A DNA stretch of 64,000 nt from Craterostigma plantagineum. Its lineage: Eukaryota; Streptophyta; Magnoliopsida; Lamiales; Linderniaceae. Both the position numbers and the translations under genes were made by a program. The first letter of the stretch is position 1. Each line of letters opens with the position of its first letter. The notes under the pieces are model-generated. The model made no database searches and was not told the origin of the DNA. It saw only the letters and a list, made by a program, of their open reading frames with translations. This document shows positions 1-12,300 of the stretch, one piece after another. The stretch is from contig JAPQWV010000368.1 of the NCBI GenBank assembly GCA_027422505.1, positions 1 to 64,000 on the forward strand, written 5' to 3'.

Positions 1-202
1 GATTCGGATTTTGGGCTGTTTTCATGTGGTAATGAAGTTCATAGGTATGGTGTTGAGTTGTACTGTATGTGAAATTGAGATTTTGCTGCGCCATTTTTGT
101 GTTTTTTTCTTGACTTATTAAAGCTTGGCTTGGCTATAACGAATCTCTTGCAACTGATGAATGAATGTGCATCCTATCGATATGTCATCTTCATTTGCAC
201 AG

Positions 203-769
203 TGGAAATACTCCCTGGTGATATTGTTCAACGTTACAATGTGGGGATGCTTCGTAAATAGCATGAAGTCTCTTTCGTCGTTGCAAGCTACGGTGACGAA
301 CTTCGCGATGAACTTTCTCTCCTCGGGCTTGGCGGGATATTTCCTATTCGAAGAAGAGTTGCCTCCCAAGGTTCTTACCAAATTTATTCTTTGAGCTATT
401 TTTCTGAAAGCTGATGCTAGTAACATCTTCGTCGTGTCCGTGTTCTTGAATATCACAACATCGTTTTATGGGCTTTCTGTTGACTCCTTGAACGATACAT
501 TTCCCATGACCATGTTATCAGTAATAGAATTCGACTCAGTTTTGTTTTCATGAGAATTCTAGATATAGGTTGAAGATTAAAAAAAATAGATCTCTCTATC
601 TTCGTGAAGAAATACTTCCGTTGTAGAACGTGGCGAATTGGAAGCACTAAATTTCTCTGTGTTGCTTATTCTATGGTTACAGTGGTTTGCTGGGGCAATG
701 CTAATAGTCTTTGGTGTAATAGTTCTAAGCAAGTCGAGCGCTGAGGAGGAGAAAATTCACACGAGTTAG
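203..769 (+). CDS. TMEM42-like / EamA-type small membrane protein, last two exons (5' end outside window)
   Basis: Two exons are visible: 203-370 (preceded by TTTGCACAG, followed by GTTCTT) and 683-769 (preceded by GGTTACAG), joined in phase and ending in TAG. The 84 residues read from the window contain the motif SSLQATVTNFAMNFLSSGL, then a GYFLFEEELP turn, then a hydrophobic helix WFAGAMLIVFGVIVLSKS and a short charged tail. This helix-turn-helix order matches the C-terminal half of TMEM42-like proteins in the drug/metabolite transporter (EamA) superfamily, which are integral membrane proteins without an established substrate. Bases 1-202 look like the preceding intron; the upstream exons lie outside the window. 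The family assignment is from recall of the motif pattern and is fairly secure at superfamily level, weaker at subfamily level. Confidence 0.75.
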
Positions 770-1942
770 CAGCGTGGCTTTGCCGTGTCTTTCTTCTTCT
801 TGCGTCTTGCGTTTCTGGTTTCAAGAAAGAATCAGTTGTAAACATGTAAGATGCAAGAAATTTTTCAGAGGTTAGAGGAAGCTTTGTATTTTGTATTTTC
901 CATTACATCATAGTATATCACGTACTATTGTAGGTAAAAATATATGTCCATCCAAATCCTGCAGTTAATTCTTCACCTAATTTCGAGATAATCATAGAAA
1001 AAGGATATTGGGTTGTTTTTGTGTTTCTTTGGCGATTTGACTGATGGAATAATAATTAAGGTCGTTTGTTTATTGGCTTTGTGTTAACTGGCCCTTGTAG
1101 TAAGTTGGAATGGTATGATGAGGTAACATGGTGGATTTTAAATTTAATATTTGTGCATCGTTGTTGATTCGTCTAATGTAGATTCTTCTAAATAATTCGG
1201 GGCAAAACTTGTAAAAAAAATAGGCTTGTTTTGAATTACTTTTGTTGTTAGTATTTTAATATAGAGCAATGGTATTCAAATAGTGAGATGCTTTGAGTAA
1301 ATTTATCATGTTAGGGATGTATATTCATTTAGTGAAGATTAGGAAATTCGATACAGTGACCAAAAAGACGATAAATGCATTAAAATCTTTAGCCATGGGC
1401 TAACTATTAGAAATAAGCCATTGGCTAACTATTAGAAAATATGGGTTAAATACATCGAGCCAAAATAAGCCATGGGCTAACTATTAGAAAAGAAATCGTT
1501 GGTCAACGATTTGGCTAATTGATAATTTTTACATTGAACCGACAGTTTCTTTTGCAATAAATAAAATACAAACATCAAACCTGACAGTTGTTCTTCGTAA
1601 AATTTGCAAATAACATTGGTTTTGAGCGATGAACCCCCCACCCCCCATAATCGGAACCAAAATTTAATCGCCGGTTCTAAAGCATAGCCATTGCAGTCTA
1701 AATAACAGCTCGATTACTAACGGTTTGTAACCGAAACCGTGAACCGTTTGACCACGTCTGAGTACGATGTACGTCAATAAAAATACGCGAGTCAGTACCC
1801 ATTTGTATAAAAAATTTGCGAGTCAGTTTCCCCGTCAGAAAATCTTTTATATAAGTACTCGTTTGACTGTGTGTACCATTTCCCATTCTTGATGTACCTT
1901 TTATACGTGTATTATGTACCATTTCCCATATATAGTACCTAT
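770..1942. other. Gene-free stretch: 3' UTR and AT-rich intergenic DNA
   Basis: No coding sequence is recognisable. The first 150-200 bases after the TAG at 769 are probably 3' UTR. Further right lie a short triplicated motif (1391-1489) and, near 1790-1942, loosely repeated GTACC-containing units. These continue on the far side of the hAT insertion (from 8735), so they were contiguous before it. Confidence 0.6.
1391..1489 (+). repeat. Three copies of a ~23-bp unit
   Basis: The unit AGCCATGGGCTAACTATTAG occurs at 1391, in a one-base variant at about 1416, and again at about 1468. The first two are adjacent; the third follows after ~30 bp. The half CCATGG is palindromic. No function can be assigned. 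Confidence 0.7.
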
Positions 1943-2370
1943 TAGGGCTGAGCAAAAGCGGATATCCGAAAATCGGATATCCGGATATTCGGATATCAAA
2001 TTTTCATATCCGTATCCGATCCGGTTTTAATCGAATATTCGAAAATCGGATATCCGTTTTATTCGAACTTTAAAATAGAATATCCGCATCAGGTTTTAAT
2101 AAATTGAAATTATTTTTTAGTTGATTGCAACAATATTTCTCCAAATTTTGTAACGTATTCCACACTAACAGCTTTCAAAAAGGGTTCGCAAGACTTCATG
2201 ATTATCTTCTACACACAACGTTATGAAAATTATAAGTCATCAAGTCATCCCATCACAGCAGCGTCAACGATAATATTCAGCCGTAACAGAACTAACATAA
2301 GCCAAAATTCAGAATAGAAATTAACATAAGATCGATAGATTAAAGCATCCAAGATAATACGCCGATATCG

Positions 2371-2614
2371 TCAAAGGTCTTCCAAATTGAAGTCCAAATC
2401 ATCGAATACATCGACGGTCTCATCGACGATGATTGTTGGTTGCTCCTTCACCAAATTTTCCATGCCTACAATTTAAAAAAAAAAATATTTTAACATCTAA
2501 TATGAAAGTAAAAACTGAATAAATTTGCTTAAAAAAGCGAAGTAATAATACCACCTTCTTCCAATTCCTCCAATTGAAGTATGTTTTCCTCTACAGAGGA
2601 GTGCGTGAAGTACG
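2371..2614 (-). pseudogene. 3' exons of a hAT (RICESLEEPER-type) transposase
   Basis: On the minus strand the last exon (2371-2465) follows a T-rich tract and TTGTAG acceptor. It encodes an acidic tail ending DDLDFNLEDL then TGA. The preceding piece (about 2551-2614) encodes a Glu/Leu-rich stretch ending EELEEG before a GTATTATT donor. Short acidic 3' exons of this kind follow the dimerisation domain in plant BED-finger hAT transposases. The upstream part is cut off by the copia LTR at 2615. Whether this tail belongs to the outer or the inner hAT copy cannot be decided by eye; the outer TSD favours the outer one. Confidence 0.6.
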
Positions 2615-4472
2615 TGTTGGGTTATCCGGTGTCTCCCGGAGACGCCACGTCCCCGGGTACGGTGTGGAATAAAAATTTTCCAGGTTCCCGATTGCCCTCG
2701 TAGCTCGGATCAAAATAGTAACACGTAGGCACGTAATAGGGTGGGTCAAACCCGTAGAGATTTACCAGTTGACGCGAGTGGCAGCTCTTCGTCATTTTCT
2801 TCAAGATTTCGTCGATGGTGGTGGATGGCACTAGATCGTCACGCCGACCTCAGTGTACCACAGAATCGGTTCTCTAAAGATGCCTAGAGAGAACCGAGCT
2901 GTCGCGTGGGAGAAAAAGTGTGTGCGTTCGGTGTGTGTTTTTGTGCCTTTTGTTGATTTTGAAAATTACTTCTTTTCTCTTCCTATGGAGCACGTAATTT
3001 AGCCTATTTCAAGGCTTGAATTTCGATTTCTAGGTTCTTAAAGTGTGAGAGATTTTTGTCAATTCTTACTCTCTTTTGAATTCCAAATCCAAACTATAGG
3101 AAACTTGATAATATTAGAAAACTAACTTAAATACCAAGTCAAACTAAGTATATTAAAATATGGTATAAAATTCAAAACTTAATCCTAGATTAATTTCGAA
3201 ATTTAAATAAATAATATTCCAAATATTTTATGCCATATTTATTTATATCAAATATGCAATTTCCGAAACAAAGGCATATTTCGAAATTAGCTTATTGTGA
3301 AATCCAATTTTATCCTCAAGTCCATTAAGCACTTGATCAAATCCAAGTCTTCCAATAAATGGCCCGAGACCCATTAAGGCGTGGCCCAACGGCCCAAGGT
3401 CCGTTAAGGCCCAAAACACTTTCTCTCCGTATCAGTACACTTTGATGATCCTTTTTAAGCCCGACTCTCTAGGTTCGACTCAATTGGCAAGGGAGAAATC
3501 CAAGAGTCCGGTAGTTACCTAGCCAATTCCGCAGTATCGGACCATAACCCGATTCGAGTGCGAATTTCGATCTAGTTTTTATTCCAGAACCTCACTATAG
3601 ATAATTGTGCTACGTATAAACCCTTCAGCTGTGTCCCAATCGAGTGAGAGTCATGGTCTATGTCAAACTCACTAAACTCAATTCTATGATAAAACGGCGA
3701 CGAGGCAAATTACCGAACTATCCTCCATGTCTAACATGAGTTAGTTGAATACCTTGGCCAAGGATTTCGTAATTTTTCGTCGCCGTCCTCATAGGGCACT
3801 TATCTCGATTACTTGCGAGACTGTGAATCCATACTCGCGATCTAAGCCCAGCAATCACAAATCGTTATCAAGACCACATCTGGCCCGCTGACCCATGCAA
3901 CAGCAAATCGGGTCGAGGGGACCTGTGACAATCGAGACTTCGAAGTAAACTCCGTCAAAGCCCCTTTCGGTCTAAGGTTCACGTAGGCTACTATAGTGTT
4001 GTCGTCGGTCATTGACACTCCTTGAGTAATAAGCCATGTTCGACCGTACAACCCGTGAGTCAGTGTCCATGAAACGATTCAATCCCTTGATTTGATTCGC
4101 ATCACAAGTCATGACCTCCGCTTCGAAGCGGGATATCGACGCACGATAGGTTATCGACAAATAAGCCGTGATCGGTTATCCAACACTCAACTAGAGCCTC
4201 AAGCTTATAGACTTTTAATGTTCGAGGTTAAGAGTCCACTGGTGTCTTCCTCTCTCATACCCATCGAGAACAGTGACTCAACTCGACAAATTTGCATTTG
4301 TTCATTTATTGCTTTACCGGATGCTAAGTAAAGAACTCTTACAACCAATTAAAGAACAATGCCTTTCATTAAACACACGAAATACCTTATTACACAAAAG
4401 GTCGAATGATAAATAATATAATGCCCCATACAATCTAATCCTCGTATAGCATTCGAGGGCATATTCCTAACA
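2615..4472 (-). repeat. Copia 3' LTR (long, single copy)
   Basis: The terminal dinucleotides (TG and CA on the minus strand) and the adjacent polypurine tract at about 4473-4481 define the start; the far end is inferred from the TGTTGGG terminus abutting hAT exon sequence. The length of about 1858 bp is long for copia but occurs in some lineages. Small ORFs in it (for example 2622-2831) look fortuitous. Confidence 0.6.
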
Positions 4473-4493
4473 ATCTCCCACTTGCACTCAATG

Positions 4494-6440
4494 TCATGCG
4501 CTGCAGTATCTAATACCCATCGTTTCGAGATGTCTAGCTAGAATTGCCTGTGATAGAGGCTTGGTGAACGGGTCGGCCACGGTTTCCGCGGTCGCAATCT
4601 TCTGCACGGCTATGTAGCCATTCTCAACGAATCCACGTAACGTGTGGTACTTTCTTTCTATATGTTTGAACCTGCTGTGAGATCTCGGTTCTTTTGCCTG
4701 AGCAATAGCGCCAGTATTGTCACACCACAATGGCAATAGCCTATCTGCAGGTGGAATCTGCAGTACTCTGCTTTGCAGGTGGAATCTACCGTAGTGCTCT
4801 GTTTGGAATGTTTTCAAGACACTGCTCCACCATTGAGCGTAAGATGAATACTGAAGTGGATTTTCGGTCGTCCACGTCAGACTGGAAATCCGAATCCGTA
4901 TACCCTTCCACTTCCATGTCTCCATTACCATAGACCAGCATCATATCCTTAGTCCGTCTGAGGTACTTGAGGATAGTCTTGACTGCTGTCCAATGTTTCT
5001 TACCAGGATCAGCCTGAAATCGACTGACTACGCTCACGGCGTACGCCACGTCAGGTCGCATGCAAAGCATCGCGTACATCAAGCTACTCACTGCGGATGC
5101 ATAGAGAATTCCATTAATCTCTTTCCGCTCCAACTCACTTTGAGGGCCCATAGCCTTGGAAAGGTGAATCCCATGTCGCATAGGCAGTAACCCTTTCTTA
5201 GAGTTGTCCGTATTATATCGCTTCATGACTTCTCTAAGTAAAGGGCCTGGGAGAGTCCCAACATACGATTCGCTCAATCTCTATAAAGGCGAATACCCAA
5301 GATGTAGGTAGCTTCTCCCAAGTCTTTCATGGAGAATTCGGTCGAAAGCCACGCTTTCACCATCGAGAGCATTCCAAAATCATTTCCTATCAAAAGAATG
5401 TCATTCACGTACAATATGAGGAAAGATATTTTGCTCCCACTGCTTTTCTTGTAGACGCAAGGTTCGTCTTCGTTCTTCAAGAATCCGTGGTCCTTGACCA
5501 CTTCATCGTACCGAAGATTCCAGCTTCTGGAGGCTTGTTAAAGTCCATAAATGGACTTGTTCAATTTGCACACCTTATGAGCATCTCCTTACGTTGGGCT
5601 GCTCCATATATATTTCCTCCTTGAGGTATCCATTTAGGAATGCAGTTTTCACATCCATATGCCAGATCTCATAGTCATAGTGCGCAGCTATCGCAAGCAA
5701 TGTTCGAATGGACTTCATCATAGCGACAGGCGAAAAGGTCTAATTGTCAATTTCCTCTTTTTGACTGTACCCTTTCGCTACAAGCCTAGCTTTGTTGTGT
5801 CAACCAATCCGTCAGATCCAATCTTTTCTTGTAGATCCATTTACACCCAATGGATCTAAAACCATCTGGGAGGTCTACTAGAGTCCATACTTGGTTTTCG
5901 TGCATAGAATCCATTTCGGCTTGCATAGCTATAAGCCATTTCTCCGAATCTCTATCCCTGATTGCCTGGTCATAGGTAGTGGGATTGTCTCCGACGTTCC
6001 CTTCCATCGCAGCAACCCCGTGCTCGATGTGGACCATTATGTATCTCTCAGGCTGGCGAGATCCTCTACCCGACCTGCGCAACTGAGGTTGTATCTCGGA
6101 TTGCTCTACGGTGTCATCTGACACTAGAGTCTGTGAAAGCGCTTCTGACGACTCTCCAAGAGTTACTTCGCGACCCGCTCCACCTTTCTCGAACGAACTC
6201 TTCTTCGAGAAAGTGAGCCTGAAGGACTACAATGATTCTCTGATTGTCGTGGAAGTAAAATTGGTATCCCATGGAATCCTCATGATACCCGACAAAACGT
6301 CATTTCACAGCCTTCGATTCCAGTTTATCTGTCTTGAGCTTTTTCACAAATGCGAGAAAACTCCAAATTCTAACGTGATTCAAGCTCGATTTTTCGTCAT
6401 GTTCATATCTGATACGGAATACGATCGTCAAACTTTATAG
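4494..6440 (-). pseudogene. Copia pol remnant: reverse transcriptase and RNase H
   Basis: Reading the minus strand from 6124, one finds the RT N-terminal region (DPTTYDQAI-type start, then WTLVDLPDG and GCKWIYKKR). RT palm follows with FLILYVNDILLIG at about 5400, then RNase H motifs: ALLCMRPDVAYA-like, GYTDSDFQSD and the HIERKYH end. The pieces sit in several frames (5786-6124, 5274-5501, 4786-5277, 4494-4931), with stops between 5501 and 5786. The catalytic box reads YVND instead of YVDD. It cannot produce active enzyme. Confidence 0.85.
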
Positions 6441-6527
6441 GACATCTATTCAGAATGTGTGCCGCTGTCAACAGGGCATGACCTCACAACGATATGGGCA
6501 GGTCTGTATAGCTTAGGATAGATCGGA

Positions 6528-7273
6528 CATTATCCAAGCAGAAGAACGATTTTTTCTTTTACCAAGAGAAGAAGTTTCATCGCTTACTTGAGGTTTAGGA
6601 TGAACCGGTGGTTTTCCTTCTTACGAGTTGCAGACTTCTCAAAAGTGTTCTTCCTTTTTGTATGATCTACTTCTTCACTCTCTAATTTATTTTCATTTTC
6701 TTGGCCATCCATCGAGTTAGCCAAGCCCACAACTCTTACACTAGAATTGTCTGAACGCTATCTTCAGATGACATACTTGATTCTGTAAAAAATTAAAAAA
6801 CGAAGTTCAACAAAAAAGAGTATTAAACACGCAAGATCAAGTGTAGAATAAAGATTTACTTACATTAATAAATGAAAACATTCCAAAGAAGATGAAGTTT
6901 ATGGAGGTGATGATCGATGCGCAATGGCTGCCCTTTTTTCATCTATACATTTATGTTCTTTTTTGTTTCTCAATGCCCTTTATTCTCCTCTTTATTCGTT
7001 TTCGGCTGTTTTTCTTTATTTAGTTTGACTTATTTGTCTTTCATGGGCCTTTTTAAATTGCTTTGGGCTTAATTTCTTAATTGCTTTTTTCATTTTTTTC
7101 TAAACTTAAAACCGGATACCGGATATCCGGATTTTCCTCAAGGACTATCCGGATCCGATCCGGTTTTGTAAAATAAACCGGATCGGATATCCGATCCGAT
7201 ATCCGGTTTTTCGGACTTTAAAAATCGGATATCGGATCGAAATCCGTTTTTCGGATTTTTTTGCTCAGCCCTA
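6528..7273 (-). mobile_element. Second (inner) hAT copy, 5' part only
   Basis: The right end at 7273 is a perfect terminal repeat: read inward it starts TAGGGCTGAGCAAAAA and is followed by CGGATATCCG-type repeats. The sequence from 6528 to about 7000 is a close copy of 7990-8420, including the transposase start region encoding MSSEDS, GLANSMDGQ and NENKLESE. Stops and small indels make it non-coding. Its left end is missing, replaced by the copia at 6527. The 8 bases after the end are ATCCCAAT (7274-7281), but the matching left TSD copy is lost. Confidence 0.75.
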
Positions 7274-8238
7274 ATCCCAATTATTAAATATCTTCGTCAA
7301 ATACTCGATAGCCTTGTCATTAGCACTAGCGTTATCCACGGTTACGGTCCAAACATTCTTAAGTCCCCACTCATTCAAGCATTTCTCCATAGATCTACCA
7401 ATAAATTTACCAGAATGGCCAGCAATAGGACATAATTGATAATTTTCTTGTGCAAACTCCAATCATCATCAATAAAATGAGCGGTGAGACACATGTAACT
7501 CATATTTTGACCAGATGTCCACGTATCAGTTGTGAGACAAACCCTAGAAGAAAGCTTATTGAAAGATTCATTTAGCTTGTTTCTTTCTTCTATAAAGAAG
7601 CTATGACAATCCCTCGCTACCATAAATCGTGAAGGAATGACAAACTGAGGATTCAAAGTTTTACAAAAGGTACGAAAACCTTCTCGCTCCACAAACCGAA
7701 ATGGTATCTCATCCAATACTAGCATTCGGGATAGTGCCCTCCTACAAGATTCTTGATCAAATTGCCACAAGTTAGAAATGCCGATAATTTCTGTTGTACC
7801 ATCGCTGTTCACAACAGATTTCAAATGAATATCCAATTTTTTTTGCTTCAAATCAACATGACCAGGTGCTTTTGGACACCCCATCTGGATGTGATTGGTT
7901 AAACATGAAGTCCCATTTTTAGAACTACAACCAATCAGCTTCTCACAATACTTGCACTTAGCTTTCTCCGGATCATCAGTTTTATCAAAGTGATCCCAAG
8001 CAGAAGAACGATTTTTTCTTTTACAAAGAGACGAAGTTTCGTCGCCTACTTGAGGTTTAGGATGAACCGGTCGTTTTCCTTTCTTACGAGTTGCAGAGCT
8101 CTCAAGAGTGTTCTTCTTTTTTGTATGATTTACGTCTTCGCTCTCTAATTTATTTTCATTTGCTTGGCCATCCATCGAGTTAGCCAAGCCCACAACTCTT
8201 TCACTAGAATTGTCTGCAACGCTATTTTCATATGACAT
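7274..8238 (-). pseudogene. hAT transposase, N-terminal half with BED zinc finger
   Basis: The 287-residue ORF starting at 8238 has an acidic/basic head. A BED-type finger follows at about residues 80-125: SSAWDHFDK, then CKYCEKLIG and LTNHIQMGC, giving the C-x2-C...H-x4-C pattern. The start of the catalytic region reads LTTDTWTSGQNMSYM at about residue 240, containing the first acidic residue of the hAT DDE core. The frame then shifts and continues in 7271-7462 (KFIGRSMEKCLNEWGLKNV, TVDNASANDKAI), where the inner hAT copy interrupts it. This is the family of plant RICESLEEPER/DAYSLEEPER-like proteins, here in its transposon form. Confidence 0.85.
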
Positions 8239-8742
8239 ACTTGATTCTGTAAAAAACTAAAAAAATGAAGTTCAACAAAAAAGAGTTTAAAATACGCAAG
8301 ATCAAAGTGTAGGATAAAGATTTACTTACAGTAATAAATGAAAACAGTCCAAAGAAGATGAAATTTATGGAGGTGATGATTGCTGCGCAATGGCTGTCCA
8401 TTTTTTCATCTATTCGTTTGTGTTCTTTTTTATTTCTTAATGCCCTTTATTCTCCTCCTTATCCGTTTTGGGCTATTTTTCTTTATTTAGTTTGACTTAA
8501 TTGTCTTTCATGGGCCTTTTTAAATTGCTTTGGGCTTAATTTCTTTGATTGCTTTTTGAATTACTTATTTTTTTCATTTTTTTTCTAAACTTAAAACCGG
8601 ATACCGGATATCCGGATTTTCCTCCAAGGACTATCATCCGATCCGGTTTTTTAAAACGGATATTCGATTTTTCGGACTTTAAAAATCGGATATTGGATGG
8701 GAATCCGTTTTGCGGATTTTTTTGCTCAGGCTTAGTACCTAT

Positions 8743-9321
8743 ATACGTTTTTTGTATGGTACCTTAATGTGTTATCGATGTATCATTTTCAGTGTATCAT
8801 GTAGCACAATACATTTCTATGTGGTACCTAAATGTGTTATATGATGTACCTTGCGGCGGACATATAACAATGTGCAAATTTTTTTTTTCTAATAGGTACC
8901 TACATATAAAAAAACTGACAAAGTAATTTGCAAATTTTTTATATAATTGTATATTTTTCTCAAGATTCCCCCAAAAAAAAATGTTGTAGTAAGAAAAAGA
9001 GACTTACAAAATTGATAATGATTTATTTATAAAGGGGAAGCAGAACCGGGGAAAATCGAGCTCTCGTATATTAGGGCTTAGTTGAAGTCTATCCTCGCTC
9101 TACTCTATCCATCTCTGGACCCTTCTTTCTCAAATCGCGCAATGGAAGCTCAGACGGCTTAAATTTTGAATCGGCGATTTGGGATTGTTGTTCTTCGAGA
9201 CTTTGCTGTTACTGGAAAGTTTGGCGAGTTCAATCCGATTAAGCGATTGCTTGTTATTTTAGTACTTGTTTGCAAACTGTATATTTGGGAATTGAATCGA
9301 TATATATTTGATATGTTAAAT
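8743..9321 (+). other. Intergenic DNA and probable 5' UTR of the CCCH gene
   Basis: AT-rich DNA with GTACC-type repeats and T/A runs continues to about 9010. From about 9060 the sequence becomes pyrimidine-rich and probably forms the leader of the zinc-finger gene. It contains a short upstream ORF, ATGGAAGCTCAGACGGCTTAA split at the 20-base limit here (9142-9162), of 6 codons. Promoter elements were not identified with confidence. Confidence 0.4.
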
Positions 9322-12300
9322 ATGGGAGGATCGCAGAAATCAAAAGAGTTTCTTGGGCTTCTGATGTTAATCTTTGTCAGGTATTATTAATCCTTATAAA
9401 AACCTTCGATTTGTTTTATGCGTTTGAGTAATTTTGGGTGGAAAACTGATTATGAAGTTAAATTGGAATGGTTTATCTGGTCTGCTGTTGCAATGTTCGC
9501 AACGATATCACAAGAGACCCTTAGTGCAAAATGGACTTTCTTTTTCATTTATTTCGTTGGATGATAATATAAACCGATGGAAAAGTAATCTCTGACATGG
9601 AAGAAAATTCGAATTTCAAGATGGCAAAGCTGTGATAATTTCACAATTTATAAAATGGAAGTAATAATAAGAATAAGAAAATAGGCAAATGACCCAATCT
9701 ATGAACTTTCAGGAATCATATAGCCTATTGTTTATGTACGGATCAGTCATGGAAGTTTCTCAGATTCCTTAGCAACGTTGTGAAGTTGGGTTTTGTGTGA
9801 GTCTTTTGAATGGAATCTCAGTGGATAAATTCATGTCAAATTGGTGTAAACTTCAGCATTAACCTGGTTGTGGGAAATTGATGAAAACTTTGACGTTTCT
9901 GAGAGAGATTTGAACCAATGATGCAGACAAGATTGAATTAACTCTGTTGGAAGTTGTTATTCTGATCTCTTGTTCATTGGTCTGTATCTAAATTAAGTTT
10001 TTTGAACAGTGAATGATGTGCCTAAGTGCCTTACATAATTATTATGTGTAGATTTATTTTGTCATGCTTCTGTATGACTTCATGATTTTATCAAATCTGC
10101 ACTTTAACTAGTATCTAGTTGAAGAAATGAGAGTTGCTGAAACGTAACTGACTTTTATTATAGATTTCTTTCTGCCTGGCTGATCACCATGAGTATAGAA
10201 AGCATCCCATTGGTTAATTAACAGTGCATATGTATGTTGGTCTTCAGGGCAAATATTGATGGCAACTTGGGAATTGATTGAAGGGTTGAAGGGTTGAAAT
10301 TGTAACCCGAGTAGTACTGCTAGTAGGGACTTACTATATAGCTTTAGATGATATGAAAATGTCAAAAGGAGGTTAACTACATTCCTCATGCTTTCTTGCC
10401 TGTAGTGGAATACTGCAAAATTTCAATAAGAGATCCTGAATGTGTCTTTAATCATTGTTAATATCGCCATCAGACCTCACACTTTAGTCAGAAACCAAAT
10501 ATGTAATGTCTTATTGCAAGTTGATAACCCGAGGCATGGATCATTGCGATTATAACTGTTGATTTACTCCCTTTTGGCCTTGTTTTCGTTCAAAATATTG
10601 TGATAGATAAAGTACGGATGTCGTGTGGTTTGTCTCTTGCAGGCGTGTGGTAGAAGCATTGTTGCTTTGATCTTATATCCTTATTACTTTGTCATGGCCT
10701 GTCCAGAGCTTTCCTTGCTTGTTGAAGTTTTTCCAAAAGCTACGTAGCCGATAAATCATACAAAGTTTGAGCTTTTACTTTAATTGGATCTGATAAATCA
10801 TTGTGTCCGTACAAGGAGCAGTTGTATTGGATGCTGATTTTTTTTCTTGGTAATTTGAATTTTCTGCTTATATAGAGACTACTTACTATCTCTATTGACT
10901 TCCTAGAATTCCGAACTTGTGATAGTGATATCAACTATCTCTATTGAGACTAATATCTGTTTGAACTGATTTTATCCCGTGAAAAATATAGGTAAAGCTA
11001 TTCTTGTCGGAAGACTCTCCCTCACAAGTCGGACATGGAAATCAAGACCATCTCCAGCCGAAGATAACAAGGCCCGGCGGTTTTGTTGGTAATAGGCCCG
11101 ACGGTAATTTGCCGCCGGGCTTTGAGGTTTCGCAGCCCGTAAACCATTGGAATTCAAAGCTATCTCAAATACCAATGATCAAGTGGAAATGTCCTCCCAG
11201 AGTAAGTACAGCATATCCATCTATTTTCTACTTTGCAGAGATGAAATGCATCATTCAATTATAAGAAAGCATACTAGTTTCTTGCAATATGGATTCTCTC
11301 TGTATATTGGAATCATTACATCATCACTTTCACATGTGATATTGTGCCATTATTTGATTTCCCAGTTTAAGGTAAACACTGCTTGGCAAGTAGTCTCTGG
11401 GGAAGAGAGCAAGGAAATAGAAGCAGAGACCCTTCGACAAGCCAAAGTGCTCGAAGCAATCTATCCTCGAATAATAGCCATTCCCCCAAAGTGCGAAACA
11501 CAACCCACCTCCTTCCTTACACATCTTTATTCTTTGCAAGAATTCTGTCATGAACAAGTTTTTGTTCTTATTTTGCAGCCCGTCTGAGCCAAGCGTAGTC
11601 GAGAACATAAATGACCAGAACACCCTCGTGGTTCCCTTAATGCCCGTCGAAGAAGAAGATCCACCACCATTAGATACACGCGGTCCTTCACAACCCCAAA
11701 CTCATCTAGCAAATTCATATCAAGGCAACAGTTCTTCTACGAACCCACGGGCCAACTCAGCTCCTTCGCCATTATCTGTGCTGGACCCAAACATTCTATC
11801 GAACCTACAAACTGCTCTATCTTCTTACACGTCAGCGGGCCCCAGTCAGGGGACCTTGATAGACCAAGATTTGCTGATAAGAATACTGAGCAACCCTAAT
11901 TTAGTCGGAGAGCTAGTGAAGAAACAAGCCATGGCTTCATCCTCATCATCATCAACTGTACACAGCAGGCCACCGTTGAGTTTGCCTACATCAGCGCATC
12001 AAACGCCTTCGTGGGTCCCATCGAATGCGAATTTACAGTTCAACCCTCAGAGTTCGTGGGTCCCGCCTGTGCCTGAAGTTTCAGCTCCTCCAGCGAGTAA
12101 GGACATGAGTTATTACAAGAGCCTAATACATCAGCACGGAGGAGAGAGGAGAGAGAATGCTACGCCTTATCCTCACCATCGCCAACATACGCCTTTTGGG
12201 ACGACGAATCAGGGGAAACCTAGGATTAATAAACCCTGCATGTATTTTAATACGCCGAGGGGCTGTAGAAACGGCGCAAACTGCGCCTTTTTTCACGATA

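Larger units (their letters stand above)
2615..6527 (-). mobile_element. 5'-truncated Ty1/copia retrotransposon inside hAT
   Basis: On the minus strand a copia pol remnant (from about 6527 down to 4494) is followed by a purine-rich AAGTGGGAG tract and then an LTR that starts TGTTAGGAATATG at 4472. The LTR appears to end at TGTTGGG (plus strand) near 2615, giving about 1.86 kb. Gag, protease and integrase are missing, and there is no second LTR: at about 6528 the sequence returns abruptly to hAT. The structure therefore arose by deletion or recombination after insertion. The right-hand boundary is accurate to about 10 bases. Confidence 0.75.
1943..8734 (-). mobile_element. hAT DNA transposon (outer element, 8-bp TSD GTACCTAT)
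   Basis: The left end begins TAGGGCTGAGCAAAA and the right end, read inward, begins TAAGCCTGAGCAAAA. Both are bordered by the same 8-bp direct repeat GTACCTAT (1935-1942 and 8735-8742), the TSD length of the hAT superfamily. Subterminal regions are dense in CGGATATCCG-type repeats (about 1955-2080 and 8595-8715), where hAT transposases bind. The transposase gene runs on the minus strand: 5' part at 7274-8238 and 3' exons at 2371-2614. The middle is replaced by a partial second hAT copy and a truncated copia, so the element cannot encode a complete transposase. Confidence 0.88.

Noticed and set aside
2622..2831. 69-residue minus-strand ORF
   Set aside because: Lies within the copia LTR, has no recognisable motif and no start context.
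11147..11623. ORFs in other frames or strand across the CCCH gene introns
   Set aside because: They read through well-supported GT/AG introns or lie antisense to exons 3 and 4.
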